A stretch of DNA of 64,000 bases from Calothrix anomala FACHB-343 (GTDB taxonomy: Bacteria; Cyanobacteriota; Cyanobacteriia; Cyanobacteriales; Nostocaceae), in the NCBI RefSeq assembly GCF_014696435.1, contig NZ_JACJQG010000014.1:93224-157223 (forward strand), given 5' to 3'. This document shows positions 35,022-45,993 of the stretch, piece after piece. Position numbers and translations under genes: made by a program. The notes below the pieces were generated by a model, which worked only from the letters and a program-made list of their open reading frames with translations, ran no database searches and had not been told where the DNA came from. Within the stretch, counting starts at the first letter, position 1; every line of letters begins with the position of its first letter.

Positions 35022-35524
35022 GCGATCGCTTTTCCTCAAAATTATAGCTTCTTACTAAGTGTTAGTTAATTAATTATTCATACTTGCATTATCTGTATTA
35101 ATACATAAACTTCCTAGTGGAGAAAATGCGATCGCTCTCACCACTTAAAACCCCCATACCCCATACTTAGTAACAATTTAATGATAATGATAAACATTTT
35201 CAATAAATCTTATATTTTTATAAATCCGCCAGCAGACTATACTACCGCTAGAGCCTCTGTTTAGGGCTTTTTTTCCACCCCTGACAAGCTAAATTCTCAG
35301 CTTGACTTATGGATTAGGTTAAGAGAAACTTACTAAAGACCAATGTACAGACTTGCAAAATTAATAATTTTTGTAAATTTTCTGAGATATATATTTTGAG
35401 AGATGGAACATTAGTTAACAAATGGCAACTTTGTATCTAAAGTAAAAATGTTCCGACGGCTATATAAATAGCCCTCTACTAAAGCAGTACAATTCAAGCG
35501 TACTAATCGTGGTTGGCCAAGAGC
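35022..35524. other. Intergenic stretch with a weak terminator-like element
   Basis: About 500 bp without a supported gene. At about 35251-35275 AGCC and GGCT can pair ahead of a run of eight Ts, a weak terminator far from the upstream gene, so a short non-coding transcript is conceivable. No promoter could be fixed. Confidence 0.3.
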
Positions 35525-35734
35525 ATGGAGACATTAGAGTTCATAATCTATCCAGATGGTCGGGTACAAGAGAAAGTCACTGGCATTATAGGTGCTTCTT
35601 GTGCTGAAGTCACAGCCGCTATAGAAGAGCAGCTGGGACAGGTACTTACTAATGAGCCAACCTCTGAGTTTTTTGCCACTATGGTACAGCAAGCCGGTGT
35701 GGCTAATACGCAAACCGCTTTGAGTGATTGGTAA
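35525..35734 (+). CDS. DUF2997-family protein
   Basis: A 69-residue protein opening METLEFIIYPDGRVQEKVTG and continuing IIGASCAEVTAAIEEQLGQV, the DUF2997 pattern of a small beta-rich start and a helix with a conserved Cys. The ATG at 35525 fits the family; a TTG at 35513 adds four residues. It heads an operon with ycf35 (DUF1257) and a ferredoxin, an order conserved in cyanobacteria and plastid relatives. Function unknown. Confidence 0.85.
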   Translation: METLEFIIYPDGRVQEKVTGIIGASCAEVTAAIEEQLGQVLTNEPTSEFFATMVQQAGVANTQTALSDW

Positions 35735-35773
35735 TTGTTCAAAATAGTTTAGTGTCGTTAATTCACCACCACC

Positions 35774-36160
35774 ATGTCACATTTTAGCCAAATTAAAACT
35801 CAAATCCGTAACCTCGAATCTTTAAAAGATGCTTTAACTGAATTAGGTATAGACTGGAAACCAGGCCCCCGTGAGGTACGTGGCTATCGCGGTCAAACTC
35901 ATCCTGCGGAAATTTCCATTGAGCAAGAAAATGGCTACGATATCGGCTTTAGATGGAATGGCCAAGAATATGAATTGGTGGCTGACTTGCAATATTGGCA
36001 ACAAAATCTTTCTGTTGATGGATTTTTGCGCCAAGTAACTCAGCGTTATGCTTATCAAACAGTGGTCAAAGAAACCGCTCGTGTTGGCTTTCAAGTTGCG
36101 GAACAAAAACAACAAGAAGATGGTTCAATTCGCCTGGTAGTACAACGCTGGAGTGCGTAA
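35774..36160 (+). CDS. ycf35: DUF1257/Ycf35 protein
   Basis: A 128-residue soluble protein of the Ycf35/DUF1257 family (MSHFSQIKTQIRNLESLKDAL, PGPREVRGYRGQ, DIGFRWNGQEYELVADLQYWQQ). The family is in cyanobacterial and some algal plastid genomes and has no established role. Its TAA stop shares a base with the ATG of the ferredoxin gene, so translation is coupled. The operon suggests a redox or assembly function. Confidence 0.92.
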   Translation: MSHFSQIKTQIRNLESLKDALTELGIDWKPGPREVRGYRGQTHPAEISIEQENGYDIGFRWNGQEYELVADLQYWQQNLSVDGFLRQVTQRYAYQTVVKETARVGFQVAEQKQQEDGSIRLVVQRWSA

Positions 36161-36621
36161 TGGATGACTTTCTGCCGTCACCGGAAGGACAAGAAGACAA
36201 CCGCACCGGTTTAGAACCAGAGTTAGGCGGTTTTTTAAGAGATGCGCCCGAACGCTCTGGTTTAGAACCAGAATTAGGCGGAATGCTGCGTCAAAAGGGT
36301 GTTTATGTTGACGAAATCACCTGTATTGGTTGTAAGCACTGCGCTCATGTTGCCCGTAATACTTTTTACATTGAACCAGATTATGGGCGATCGCGTGTAG
36401 TTCGTCAGGATGGAGACGCAGAAGAAGTTATTCAAGAAGCAATAGATACTTGTCCAGTAGATTGCATTCACTGGGTGGATTACACCGAAATCAAAAAATT
36501 AGAAGAAGAACGCAAATATCAGGTAATTCCTGTTGTCGGTTATCCAGTAGAACATGCTGTTGCTTCTACAGAACGGCGGCGTAAAAAGCAAAAATCAAAA
36601 ATCAAAAAATCCCGTTATTAA
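36160..36621 (+). CDS. Single-cluster ferredoxin with duplicated N-terminal motif
   Basis: A 153-residue protein with one [4Fe-4S] domain: CIGCKHC (about 46-52) and a remote Cys in DTCPVDCIHW. Before it lies a tandem repeat, TGLEPELGGFLRD and SGLEPELGGMLRQ (about 16-44), with one spacer. The C-terminal tail is basic (RRRKKQKSKIKKSRY). It transfers one electron at a time in the cytoplasm. It overlaps the ycf35 stop by one base. The repeat and basic tail may bind a partner or RNA. Confidence 0.9.
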   Translation: MDDFLPSPEGQEDNRTGLEPELGGFLRDAPERSGLEPELGGMLRQKGVYVDEITCIGCKHCAHVARNTFYIEPDYGRSRVVRQDGDAEEVIQEAIDTCPVDCIHWVDYTEIKKLEEERKYQVIPVVGYPVEHAVASTERRRKKQKSKIKKSRY

Positions 36622-36759
36622 ATGAGAATTCCTCATGCATAATTAAGGATTCGGCATCAATTACTGGGAAACTTAAATCTGTTTATTTATCCGCCAATCT
36701 TCTAGAATTCAATTAAGAATTCCAAATTTTTAAAATATCAAATGCAATTGAAAAATTAA

Positions 36760-36784
36760 GGGCTGGTTTTCCCAGCCCATTTTA
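36760..36784 (+). terminator. Terminator of the DUF2997-ycf35-ferredoxin operon
   Basis: GGGCTGG-TTTTC-CCAGCCC stem (7 bp) followed by ATTTTATTT, 139 nt after the ferredoxin stop. Confidence 0.75.
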
Positions 36785-36837
36785 TTTGTATTAATTATAT
36801 CGAATCCCAACCCTTGATACAGCAGATTTCAGGTACA

Positions 36838-36921
36838 TGAGGTACGCGCTTCGGGGCATGGCAGTGCCAGTGCCCCTACAATCAACGATATAATTTGTAC
36901 TTCACCAACTAGCAATCTGCT
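36838..36921 (+). repeat. Dispersed repeat family B, copy 1
   Basis: GGTACGCGCTTCGGGGCATG, then GCAGTGCCAGTGCCCCTACA and AACGATA. It recurs inverted at 49849-49929. Confidence 0.75.
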
Positions 36922-37263
36922 CTATATGCACAAAAAGGACAAGGGAAGGTGAGACAAGGAGGACAAGGAATATATTAGCCGTCATGAACTGAGTACACAA
37001 GAATAGATGAAAAAAGTTTCTTTCCTTCTGCCTTCTGCCCTTTGCCGCCTGCCTTTGAATAACGATGTTTTATTTTTGAATTTTTAATTTTGAATTGGTA
37101 TTAACTAGTTATTCCCGAAGTAAAAGTTGAGTCTACGGAAAATTTCAAACCACTTTAGTTAACTGTAAGAAATAGCTAAATGGTAAAGCAATTTACCGCA
37201 ATTGCTCAAACTTCTACTAAGAAAAACTGATTTTCTCAATGAAATTAGACTTTCCCTAAATTA

Positions 37264-38901
37264 TTAGTTTTCTGGGAAAATTTGAACTTTACCATCAGGA
37301 GTAAGTACAGCTCGCATTCGCATATTTTGCCCAGCTTTATTAGCTGAAACAAAAGGTGCTCCGATATTAGGCATTCCAGTGTTTTCCACAAATTCTCTGG
37401 CTGCTTTATTTAAAGGAAAAATGCGTTCAATGGTACCGTCAACATTTACCATCAAACTATACTCTAGGGTTTGTCGCAATCCAGAAGGTGGTTGCCAGCG
37501 TTTTTGAAGATATTGTCTAGCTTCTGATATCTGAGGTGTATCAAATAATGTGCTATCGCTGGCTGGCTGGTTAGATGAGACTGTTTGGCGTTGATTCCGC
37601 AATCTCTCAGCTAAGGAGCTACCAGTTGTGACTGTAGAGGTAGTAGATGCAGGATTATAATCTCCATCAACCTTGGTGGAACTTGCAGTTTCATTGGGGA
37701 TGGTGGGAAGTGGTGGCGCTGTTGTGACAACATTTGGGTTAACGCTGCCTCTGTTAGCAGTTAAGCTGGGTGGTAATTCTCGCCTTTTAGGTAGAGCTAG
37801 TTCTGCTGGGTTAGTTGTACCTGGACGGTTGGCTGTGGGATTTGGTTGAATGGCGATTTGCTGTCCGCCAGTAGAGGCTTTAAAGGGGGAATTCGCCGTC
37901 AGAGTTGGGCTAGTTGGTTCGGGTATGCCAAATACACTAGAAGCCGCAGATGGTTGATTGCTTTTAGGTAATTTGGAATTAGCTGTTGTTTGAGCGGTCG
38001 GGAAGCTAGAATTCGGTAATGTGGCTGATGGATTGGTAAGGGTAGAACTAGGCGCTGTTGGCAATGCGGTAGGTACTACAGGTAATGGTTGAGTAGAACC
38101 TATGGGCGGTACTGGTGGTAAATTGTCTGGGGGTAAAAGGCTAGCTTCTGGATTGAGGGATGATGGCGAGGGTTGCAGAGCGAGTTCTGATGAATCTGTA
38201 GTAGTTTTTGTGGCAACTTGCTGTTTTGGCTTGGCATTATTCACATATTGCCAGGTAATAGGTAATAAACCTACACCTAATACTAATACTGCTGCTGCGG
38301 GTGCCCAAGTAGGGAAACGCACAGTTGAACTCCGAGTATTTTCGAGAGTTGGCAACGCCATGATATCTGCTGAGTATTCATCTAAAGCAGTTGCTAAATC
38401 AAATAGTTGCAGCAAACTAAGCTGTATTACTGGCCCGGATGTCTGATTAGCCAGGGAACCAAGGAACAGATTGTGAGTTAAATAGCTACTTGGCTCTAAA
38501 TATATTTTTGTTTGTGGTAGATAAGTAGGAAAAGATTTGATTGATTTAGTAGTAGCTGGGACAGAAGAAGCGGCAAAATCTGATAATTGTGAATTATCAG
38601 CTACTTTACTAGAATCTTGCGGCCCGGTAAAACTGAGCCAAAAACTTTCTGGAGATTGGTGCAGAAATTGCTGCACGTAACTAGTGACAGCATCACATAA
38701 AGCTTCAAGTTGATCGCGATCGCCCCGAATTGGGAATCTGCTTTCTTCTGGCAGTCGCGGATCGTCAAAACGCAACTCAAAGCTTAACTGCTTGAGGACA
38801 GTTTTGCCCATCCACCGAGACAAAGCTGAGTCTTGCGCGAAGACTTCTAGCGTACAAGTGGGGGGTGTGTAGCGACGAATGACAGAATTTGATAGAGGCA
38901 T
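37264..38901 (-). CDS. DUF4335-family membrane protein
   Basis: A 545-residue protein of a cyanobacterial family. The N-terminal part (about 1-185, MPLSNSVIRRYTPPTCTLEV, SRWMGKTVLKQLSFELRFDD) is the DUF4335 core. One membrane helix follows (about 200-220, AAAVLVLGVGLLPITW). A long Pro/Ser/Thr-rich, probably disordered region (about 225-435) leads to a C-terminal domain (about 440-545). DUF4335 genes are regularly next to DUF3038 genes, as here (74 bp gap, same strand), so they are probably a functional pair. The role is not known. Confidence 0.88.
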   Translation of the reverse strand: MPLSNSVIRRYTPPTCTLEVFAQDSALSRWMGKTVLKQLSFELRFDDPRLPEESRFPIRGDRDQLEALCDAVTSYVQQFLHQSPESFWLSFTGPQDSSKVADNSQLSDFAASSVPATTKSIKSFPTYLPQTKIYLEPSSYLTHNLFLGSLANQTSGPVIQLSLLQLFDLATALDEYSADIMALPTLENTRSSTVRFPTWAPAAAVLVLGVGLLPITWQYVNNAKPKQQVATKTTTDSSELALQPSPSSLNPEASLLPPDNLPPVPPIGSTQPLPVVPTALPTAPSSTLTNPSATLPNSSFPTAQTTANSKLPKSNQPSAASSVFGIPEPTSPTLTANSPFKASTGGQQIAIQPNPTANRPGTTNPAELALPKRRELPPSLTANRGSVNPNVVTTAPPLPTIPNETASSTKVDGDYNPASTTSTVTTGSSLAERLRNQRQTVSSNQPASDSTLFDTPQISEARQYLQKRWQPPSGLRQTLEYSLMVNVDGTIERIFPLNKAAREFVENTGMPNIGAPFVSANKAGQNMRMRAVLTPDGKVQIFPEN

Positions 38902-38974
38902 GGCAGAAACTGCGAAGGAGATGATTGGTGATTTTGGATTTGGGATTTTGGAGGAGCAATCTAAAATCGAAAAT

Positions 38975-39580
38975 CTAAAATTGCGTGGAACGATCTATAA
39001 GTGCTAACCACAAACGGCGATGCCCACCGGGGGCGCTGTAAAACAGTAAATCTACCAGCAGCTTGAGTGCTAAATGGGTGAGTAAATCAGTGGAGATTTT
39101 ATCGTCCTCTTCCATTCGCTCTTGGTAAGTGTTGCAAAAAGCATCAATATAATCGCCAAGTAAAGCGGTTTGGTGAGGTTCCTGGTGATTTTCCGCCATT
39201 TGTTCTAATAAACCAACAGCACGACGAATTAATTCTTGGTGCTGTTTGGCAAGGTAGCAAATGATGAGAACTAGCGATCGCGCTTCTTCTACATCAAGTT
39301 TTTTGCGTCCTCCTTGTCCTTTGCGTAGCGGATTTGACTGGCGCAATCGCCACAAAGCCACGCGATCCGGCACTCTTGACTCCAAATTCAGCTCGATTGC
39401 GGCCGAGAGCATCGCCTCGGAACCAATGCCAGTCAATGTTTCGAGCGCCAACAGCACTAAGTCCAATTGGGTTTTAATGTTGTCCCACTGAACCGTGTTC
39501 GGGGCTGGGAGTTTAATTAAATCCTCCCACTGGGAATTTGGAGTGGCTGAATTAGTGGCCGAGTGCATAACTTTTAGCAT
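38975..39580 (-). CDS. DUF3038-family protein
   Basis: A 201-residue all-helical soluble protein (VQWDNIKTQLDLVLLALETL, ARSLVLIICYLAKQHQELI, LTHLALKLLVDLLFYSAPGG). DUF3038 is restricted to cyanobacteria. It lies just before the DUF4335 gene and is presumably co-transcribed with it. No catalytic motif is visible. Function unknown. Confidence 0.87.
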   Translation of the reverse strand: MLKVMHSATNSATPNSQWEDLIKLPAPNTVQWDNIKTQLDLVLLALETLTGIGSEAMLSAAIELNLESRVPDRVALWRLRQSNPLRKGQGGRKKLDVEEARSLVLIICYLAKQHQELIRRAVGLLEQMAENHQEPHQTALLGDYIDAFCNTYQERMEEDDKISTDLLTHLALKLLVDLLFYSAPGGHRRLWLALIDRSTQF

Positions 39581-39928
39581 AGGTGATCGGGCTAATAGGG
39601 ACGGTTGCTGTTACCCATTTTGAAACAGACTCTTAAGCATTTAGGTTAGTTTCCTCTAGCTATCTTAGTCAGAAGCTTTAGCTTGCTTTCTCACTGTGGT
39701 AATCAGCTTGTATCTCTGTCTTACTCTAAAGGAAAATTTATTTTCTACAAAGTAGAAGTATATTATGGGGCATTGGGCATTGGGCATTGGGCATTGGGCG
39801 AATAGTGACAAGAAGGAGAGTATCTGTATAATTTTCCTCCTCTGCACACGCCAGGTGCTACAACGCGGGTTACCCGCACAACGCACTGGCTCCCCTGCTT
39901 CCTCTGCTTCCTCTGCCTTTTTGTCCTC
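39581..39928. repeat. Repeat-rich gap with family C copy 2
   Basis: Holds a gggcatt heptamer array (about 39769-39799) and a family C palindrome (39844-39896, ACGCCAGGTGCTACAACGCG). Short minus-strand ORFs here are made of repeat sequence. Confidence 0.7.
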
Positions 39929-42370
39929 CTACTCCACATAGGCAACGGTAACACCGCTACCACCATCTACTTGTTCTGCTGCTTCGTATTTGCTGACTCT
40001 GGGGTGCTGTTGTAAATAGGTATGCACGCCTTGCCGTAGTTTCCCTGTACCGTGTCCGTGAATAATCCATATCGGGCCTATTGCTTCGGAAATTGCCTTA
40101 TCTAACAATAATTCAGCGTCAGGTACCCGTTTTCCGCGCAAATCTACTGTATTTTTAGAAGTCCGAATTGCTAAAGCTGGCGGTGCGGCTGGGGTAACTG
40201 GTGCGGGTGCTGGTTTAGATTTGACAGTTGCTTCAGCTTTTTGACCATCTAAAGATTCTACGTCTTCTAGTTTGACTGTCATTTTCATGATGCCAAAACG
40301 CACGGTCAATTCTCCATCCTCATCAGGAGCAACTAATACTTCTGCTGTTTGCCCAAACTGAGACAGCCGGATGCGATCGCCTACTTTGGGCATAAATCCC
40401 GCTTTGGGTTTGGCTGGCGCTGCTGGCTGGAATTTCTGCGCTATTTGATTGAGGGCGTTAGTTGCTTGCTGGGCATCTTGGGCGGTGGGTGTACCTTGCT
40501 GCAACCGCCGGATGACTTGGGCAATTTCACCTTTAGCTTGGGCGATCGCTTGTTGTACTGCTGCTTCTTGAGAAGCTTTTAATGTCCGTTCCCTTTCTTC
40601 TAAATTGGCAGCTTTGCTGGATACTTCCTTATATAACCGTTCTGCTTGCTGCAACAATTTTTGAGCTTCGGCTGCTTTGGTTTCTTGGCGGCGGCGTTGC
40701 GCTTCTAACCCAGCAATTACTTGGTTAACTTCGTCGGTTGCTCCTCCCAGGTGAGTTTTCGCCTGTTCGACAACTTCTAGTTTTAAACCTAAGCGCCGAG
40801 CAATTGTCAAGGCATTAGAACGTCCAGGAATGCCCCACAACAAGCGATAAGTTGGCGATAGGGTACTTTCGTCAAATTCGACTGAGGCGTTTTCAAAGCG
40901 CTCATCTTCGTATTTCAGCGCTTTTAGCTCGCCAAAGTGAGTTGTAGCTACTGTCAATCGGGCGTGGTTAGCTAAATGCTGCAAAAGGGCGATCGCTAAA
41001 GCACTACCTTCTGCTGGATCGGTTCCTGCACCTACTTCATCTAGTAATACTAGAGATTGGGCATGGGGCATTGATGATTCTTCTTTGTCCGCAGTCCCTG
41101 GTTCCACGCTTCCTAAAGCATCTAAAATCCGGCTAATCCGGCGAATATGACCGGAAAAGGTTGATAAACTTTGCTGTAATGATTGTTCATCGCCTATATC
41201 GGCTAATACTTGGTCAAACCAGGGTATTTCCACAGGTTCGCGGGCGGGAATAAATAAACCCACTTTCGCCATTAAGGCTGCCAAAGCTAAAGTTTTTAAG
41301 GTAACAGTCTTACCACCAGTATTTGGCCCGGTAATCGTCACTACCCGAATTATCGGATTAATCAGCAAATCTACGGGCACTACTGGTGAGCTTTGCTCGT
41401 GTTGATGCTGCCACACTAACAACGGGTGACGCAGTTGGCGTAAGGTAATACTTTCTTGCTGTTCCCAGCTAATAAATCTGGGAGGATTCGCACCTAACCA
41501 AAAACTGTAACGCGCCCTAGCTGTAGCCAGATCCAAGGTAGTCACAATTGCTAATAACCTTTCTAAATCTGGTTTAACTGCGGCTACTTGTTCTGTTAAA
41601 GCGCGACGGATGACTTCTTCTTCTGTTTGCTCTCTTCTAATGGCTTGGCGTAATTGGTTACCTACAGGGACGATGCTGTTCGGTTCCACATACAGGGTAG
41701 CGCCACTGGTAGAGGTATCGTGGACAATACCGGGGATAACGTCTTTGTGTGTCGCTTTTACCGGGATGACATAGCGATCGCCTCTTTGGGTAATTAATTG
41801 TTCTTGGACGGCGCTAGATTTTGCTTGTAAAATATTTTGCAGCTTTTGAGTAATTTGACTGCGTAATCTCCGCAAGTCCGTGCGAATTTCCCCTAATTTT
41901 TGGCTAGCGCGATCGGTTACCTGTCCCCGTTCGTCGATACAACGGTGAATTTCCTGCTCAAGTTCGGGATAAGTGCGTAAATCGGCAACCAACTCCGTCA
42001 AGATAGGTAAATCTTCTTGGTTGTCAATTATCCGCCGTAAATTCCTACTGCCAGCTAGTGTAGTAGCGATCGCTAACAGTTCATCTCCTGCTAAAATTCC
42101 CTGCAGTTCTGCACGTTCCAGAGAATCCCCAATATCTTGAATTCCCTCAAACGATAAACTGGGCGAGAGACGGCTTTCTAGTTGGTAAACTTCCTTTGTT
42201 TGCTCCAACAACTGCGTACTTTCCGCCTGAGAGTCGGGAATTTTTAGCTGACGCGACGCGATCGCCCCTAACTTAGTTGCCGCAAAAGTCGCAAGATGCT
42301 GGCAGAGGCGATTCCATTCTAATAGTTCTAAGGTTTCAGCTTGGATCAAGGCTTCATTATCTAATCTCAA
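39929..42370 (-). CDS. mutS2: Endonuclease MutS2
   Basis: An 813-residue MutS-family ATPase with a C-terminal Smr nuclease domain. In other bacteria it suppresses homologous recombination or rescues collided ribosomes. The core/clamp region is followed by the ABC ATPase with Walker A GPNTGGKTVTLKT (about 350), Walker B LVLLDEVGAGTDPAEGSA, and the H-loop ATTHFGELK. A coiled coil lies at about 540-640 and the Smr domain at about 735-813, with VDLRGKRV and HGHGTGKLRQGV. It lacks the mismatch-binding domain I of MutS, as expected. Confidence 0.95.
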   Translation of the reverse strand: MRLDNEALIQAETLELLEWNRLCQHLATFAATKLGAIASRQLKIPDSQAESTQLLEQTKEVYQLESRLSPSLSFEGIQDIGDSLERAELQGILAGDELLAIATTLAGSRNLRRIIDNQEDLPILTELVADLRTYPELEQEIHRCIDERGQVTDRASQKLGEIRTDLRRLRSQITQKLQNILQAKSSAVQEQLITQRGDRYVIPVKATHKDVIPGIVHDTSTSGATLYVEPNSIVPVGNQLRQAIRREQTEEEVIRRALTEQVAAVKPDLERLLAIVTTLDLATARARYSFWLGANPPRFISWEQQESITLRQLRHPLLVWQHQHEQSSPVVPVDLLINPIIRVVTITGPNTGGKTVTLKTLALAALMAKVGLFIPAREPVEIPWFDQVLADIGDEQSLQQSLSTFSGHIRRISRILDALGSVEPGTADKEESSMPHAQSLVLLDEVGAGTDPAEGSALAIALLQHLANHARLTVATTHFGELKALKYEDERFENASVEFDESTLSPTYRLLWGIPGRSNALTIARRLGLKLEVVEQAKTHLGGATDEVNQVIAGLEAQRRRQETKAAEAQKLLQQAERLYKEVSSKAANLEERERTLKASQEAAVQQAIAQAKGEIAQVIRRLQQGTPTAQDAQQATNALNQIAQKFQPAAPAKPKAGFMPKVGDRIRLSQFGQTAEVLVAPDEDGELTVRFGIMKMTVKLEDVESLDGQKAEATVKSKPAPAPVTPAAPPALAIRTSKNTVDLRGKRVPDAELLLDKAISEAIGPIWIIHGHGTGKLRQGVHTYLQQHPRVSKYEAAEQVDGGSGVTVAYVE

Positions 42371-42490
42371 TCTATGGTAACAATTCTGGCTACTTTAAAG
42401 CTGAACCTTGTTGCAGTTATTGGCAATAGAAAAAATATTTTTAGTAGAAGATATCAAGGGCTAAAGAGCTAGAACGGCTACCAGCAGCTT

Positions 42491-43418
<928 letters not shown>

Positions 43419-44582
43419 GTGGACATTCAACTTGGGCGGGGCAAAACAGCTCGGAGAGCTTACGGAATTGATGAGATTGCACTAGTACCTGGTAATAGAA
43501 CACTCGATCCGAGTTTGGCAGATACCAGGTGGCAGATTGGTAACATTGAGCGGGAAATTCCCATCATTGCTAGTGCGATGGATGGTGTAGTAGATGTGCG
43601 GATGGCTGTAAAGTTATCCCAACTAGGAGCATTAGGAGTTCTCAATTTAGAAGGTATCCAAACTCGCTATGCTGACCCAGATCCGATTTTAGATAAAATT
43701 GCGGCTGTGGGCAAAGATGAATTTGTCCACCTGATGCAAGAACTATATGCTGAACCAGTAAAGCCGGAATTAATAGAAAAGCGTATTCAGGAAATTAAGC
43801 AACAAGGTGGGATAGCAGCAGTCAGTGCTACGCCAGCTGGAGCCAGTAAATATGGCGAAGTAGTAGCCAAAGCTGGAGCCGATTTATTTTTTGTACAAGC
43901 TACAGTAGTTTCTACAGCACACCTCTCACCAGAGTCGATTGCGCCCTTAGATTTGGCAGAATTCTGCCAAAAAATGCCTATTCCCGTAATTTTGGGCAAT
44001 TGTGTAACTTACGAAGTGACATTAAATCTATTAAAAGCCGGAGCGGCTGGCGTACTGGTAGGAATTGGCCCTGGTGCGGCTTGTACCTCCCGTGGCGTGT
44101 TGGGTGTAGGCGTACCTCAAGCAACTGCGATCGCCGATTGTGCCGCCGCAAGGGATGATTACTATCAAGAAACTGGTAACTACATTCCTGTAATTGCAGA
44201 TGGTGGTTTAATCACTGGCGGAGACATTTGCAAATGCATTGCTTGCGGTGCTGATGGTGTAATGATTGGTTCTCCCTTCGCTAGAGCCGCCGAAGCTCCA
44301 GGACGGGGTTATCATTGGGGAATGGCTACTCCTAGCCCTGTCTTACCTCGTGGTACCCGGATTCGCGTTGCTACTACTGGTACTCTAGAGCAAATTCTCA
44401 TCGGCCCTGCCGGATTAGATGATGGTACTCATAATCTTTTAGGAGCCTTAAAAACCAGTATGGGCACCTTAGGAGCCAAAAATATCAAAGAAATGCAACA
44501 AGTTGAAGTTGTGATTGCTCCTTCTTTACTGACTGAAGGCAAAGTCTACCAAAAAGCCCAACAACTAGGTATGGGCAAATAA
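43419..44582 (+). CDS. guaB3: GuaB3-type IMP dehydrogenase-family protein
   Basis: A 387-residue (beta/alpha)8-barrel enzyme. It starts at GTG ([20 protein letters not shown]). The IMPDH loop with the active-site Cys is in [20 protein letters not shown], and [13 protein letters not shown] and [12 protein letters not shown] complete the phosphate site. There is no CBS insert. Cyanobacterial GuaB3 has been shown to act as an IMP dehydrogenase in guanine synthesis. It is followed by Yfr1 and trxA, an order typical of cyanobacteria. Confidence 0.93.
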   Translation: MDIQLGRGKTARRAYGIDEIALVPGNRTLDPSLADTRWQIGNIEREIPIIASAMDGVVDVRMAVKLSQLGALGVLNLEGIQTRYADPDPILDKIAAVGKDEFVHLMQELYAEPVKPELIEKRIQEIKQQGGIAAVSATPAGASKYGEVVAKAGADLFFVQATVVSTAHLSPESIAPLDLAEFCQKMPIPVILGNCVTYEVTLNLLKAGAAGVLVGIGPGAACTSRGVLGVGVPQATAIADCAAARDDYYQETGNYIPVIADGGLITGGDICKCIACGADGVMIGSPFARAAEAPGRGYHWGMATPSPVLPRGTRIRVATTGTLEQILIGPAGLDDGTHNLLGALKTSMGTLGAKNIKEMQQVEVVIAPSLLTEGKVYQKAQQLGMGK

Positions 44583-44768
44583 AGGGACTAGGGGCTAGGG
44601 ACTAGGGATATGGAAAAAATCACTGTTGACAAACAACCATTGACCATTGACCATTGACTCTTGACTCTTGACTCTTAATTCTTAAAAAAGTCCAAACTTA
44701 ATATCCAAATCCTTCAGGAAATTTTTCCAGCATTTTAAACAATTACTGGAAAAATTACATATGTCGCC

Positions 44769-44774
44769 TACAAT
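44769..44774 (+). promoter_or_regulatory. -10 element of yfr1
   Basis: TACAAT, about 7-10 nt before the likely first base of Yfr1. No good -35 is seen. Confidence 0.55.
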
Positions 44775-44779
44775 AGAGA

Positions 44780-44856
44780 TAGCGGAGACGCATGTTTCCG
44801 TTCACTCCTCACACCACACTCCGCCCGGACTATGTTCGGGCGGTTCCTTATGTTTT
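44780..44856 (+). ncRNA. yfr1: Small regulatory RNA Yfr1
   Basis: The sequence shows a 5' stem (CGGA...TCCG, about 44783-44800), a single-stranded stretch with the ultra-conserved ACTCCTCACACC (44804-44815), and a strong terminator hairpin (CCGCCCGGAC...GTTCGGGCGG, 44821-44843) with T-rich tail. This is the Yfr1 pattern, and its place between guaB and trxA is the known one across cyanobacteria. Yfr1 binds mRNAs of outer-membrane proteins and helps stress growth. Exact ends need mapping. Confidence 0.92.
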
Positions 44857-44974
44857 TATAAATAAAATTCCATAGCTTCTTTGCAAATGTACATCCTTCG
44901 CTTTTAAGCAGCTGTTTTTGCTATGGTAGAATTTTCACGAAACTCAGAAATATAATTGGCAAAGGTTTTTAGGC

Positions 44975-45310
44975 ATGTCAGCAGCCGCACAAGTCACAGA
45001 TTCTACGTTTAAGCAAGAAGTACTCGACAGTGAAGTACCTGTTTTAGTTGATTTTTGGGCACCTTGGTGTGGCCCATGCAGGATGGTAGCTCCTGTAGTG
45101 GATGAAATCGCCGAGCAGTACAAAGGTCAGATAAAAGTCGTTAAAGTCAACACTGACGAAAATCCTAATGTTGCTAGTCAGTATGGCATCCGCAGCATTC
45201 CCACATTAATGATTTTTAAAGAGGGGCAAAAAGTTGATATGGTCGTTGGTGCCGTGCCTAAAAGTACATTAGCTAGCACATTGGAAAAGTATCTTCGTCC
45301 CTCCTCTTGA
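44975..45310 (+). CDS. trxA: Thioredoxin
   Basis: A 111-residue thioredoxin with the [10 protein letters not shown] active site (Cys pair at about 37 and 40), the buried Asp (LVDFWAP) and the cis-Pro (SIPTLMIF). It reduces disulphides in the cytoplasm and regulates Calvin-cycle and other enzymes. It is of the m-type and full length. AGGC lies just before the ATG; a better ribosome binding site is lacking. Confidence 0.97.
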   Translation: MSAAAQVTDSTFKQEVLDSEVPVLVDFWAPWCGPCRMVAPVVDEIAEQYKGQIKVVKVNTDENPNVASQYGIRSIPTLMIFKEGQKVDMVVGAVPKSTLASTLEKYLRPSS

Positions 45311-45978
45311 ATCTCAATTGGTAGTAAAATCCTGTTGATTTTTCCCTTGGTTCTAATTTTTAGGTCAATTTTTGTAAACAAGTTTGCGAGGCGCGAAATT
45401 TCGCGTCTCTATCAAACTGTTTAACGTAATTATTGCTGTTTTTGAACCTATCCTGAGCAGAACTAGCGGAAACATTAATGCCTTTTGCGATCGCCTAGCT
45501 AGCATTGAAAAGAGATGAAACGCCTACCTAGCTTGGAAATAAGGGCTAGTAGTTAGAGGCTAGGAGCTAGGAAAGAGAGATTTTCATATTTGGTTGTGAG
45601 ATTTTCTCATGATTGACTAGCTGGAAAATAGGAGCGCTTAGGTTAGGGGCTAAGAAAGGTTAAAAAAGCAGGAGATCGAGGGAGATTAATGAATTTTTTA
45701 TGTATTCTGGTGTACGCAGTTCATAAAGCTACTTAACCAGCTTTTTAATTGTTTATTTTGCTGAAAGTCCCTGGCGAGATTTCTACAATCAAAATTTGCC
45801 CAGAGGAATTTTGATTTTAGCGATCGCCAAGCATCTCATAGAGAAGCGTTACTAGCGCCTTGGTTAATCCTTAACCACAGGTGCTTTTTAGTGCGGTATA
45901 TCAAAACTGTTATTCATCAACAAACCTGGCAACAGTTGATACATAGCGCTCCAAAATTAGATAAAATATAGTACCATT
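45311..45978. other. Gene-free, repeat-bearing stretch
   Basis: 668 bp with a GCGCGAAATTTCGCG palindrome (about 45391-45405), gctaggagctag-type repeats (about 45543-45575) and no supported gene. Confidence 0.5.
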
Positions 45979-45993
45979 GTGGCAGCGGTTATC

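Noticed and set aside
39665-39966. Small leftward ORFs between DUF3038 and mutS2 genes
   Set aside because: Their translations are made of heptamer repeats (for example AQCPMPNAQCP) and are not genes.
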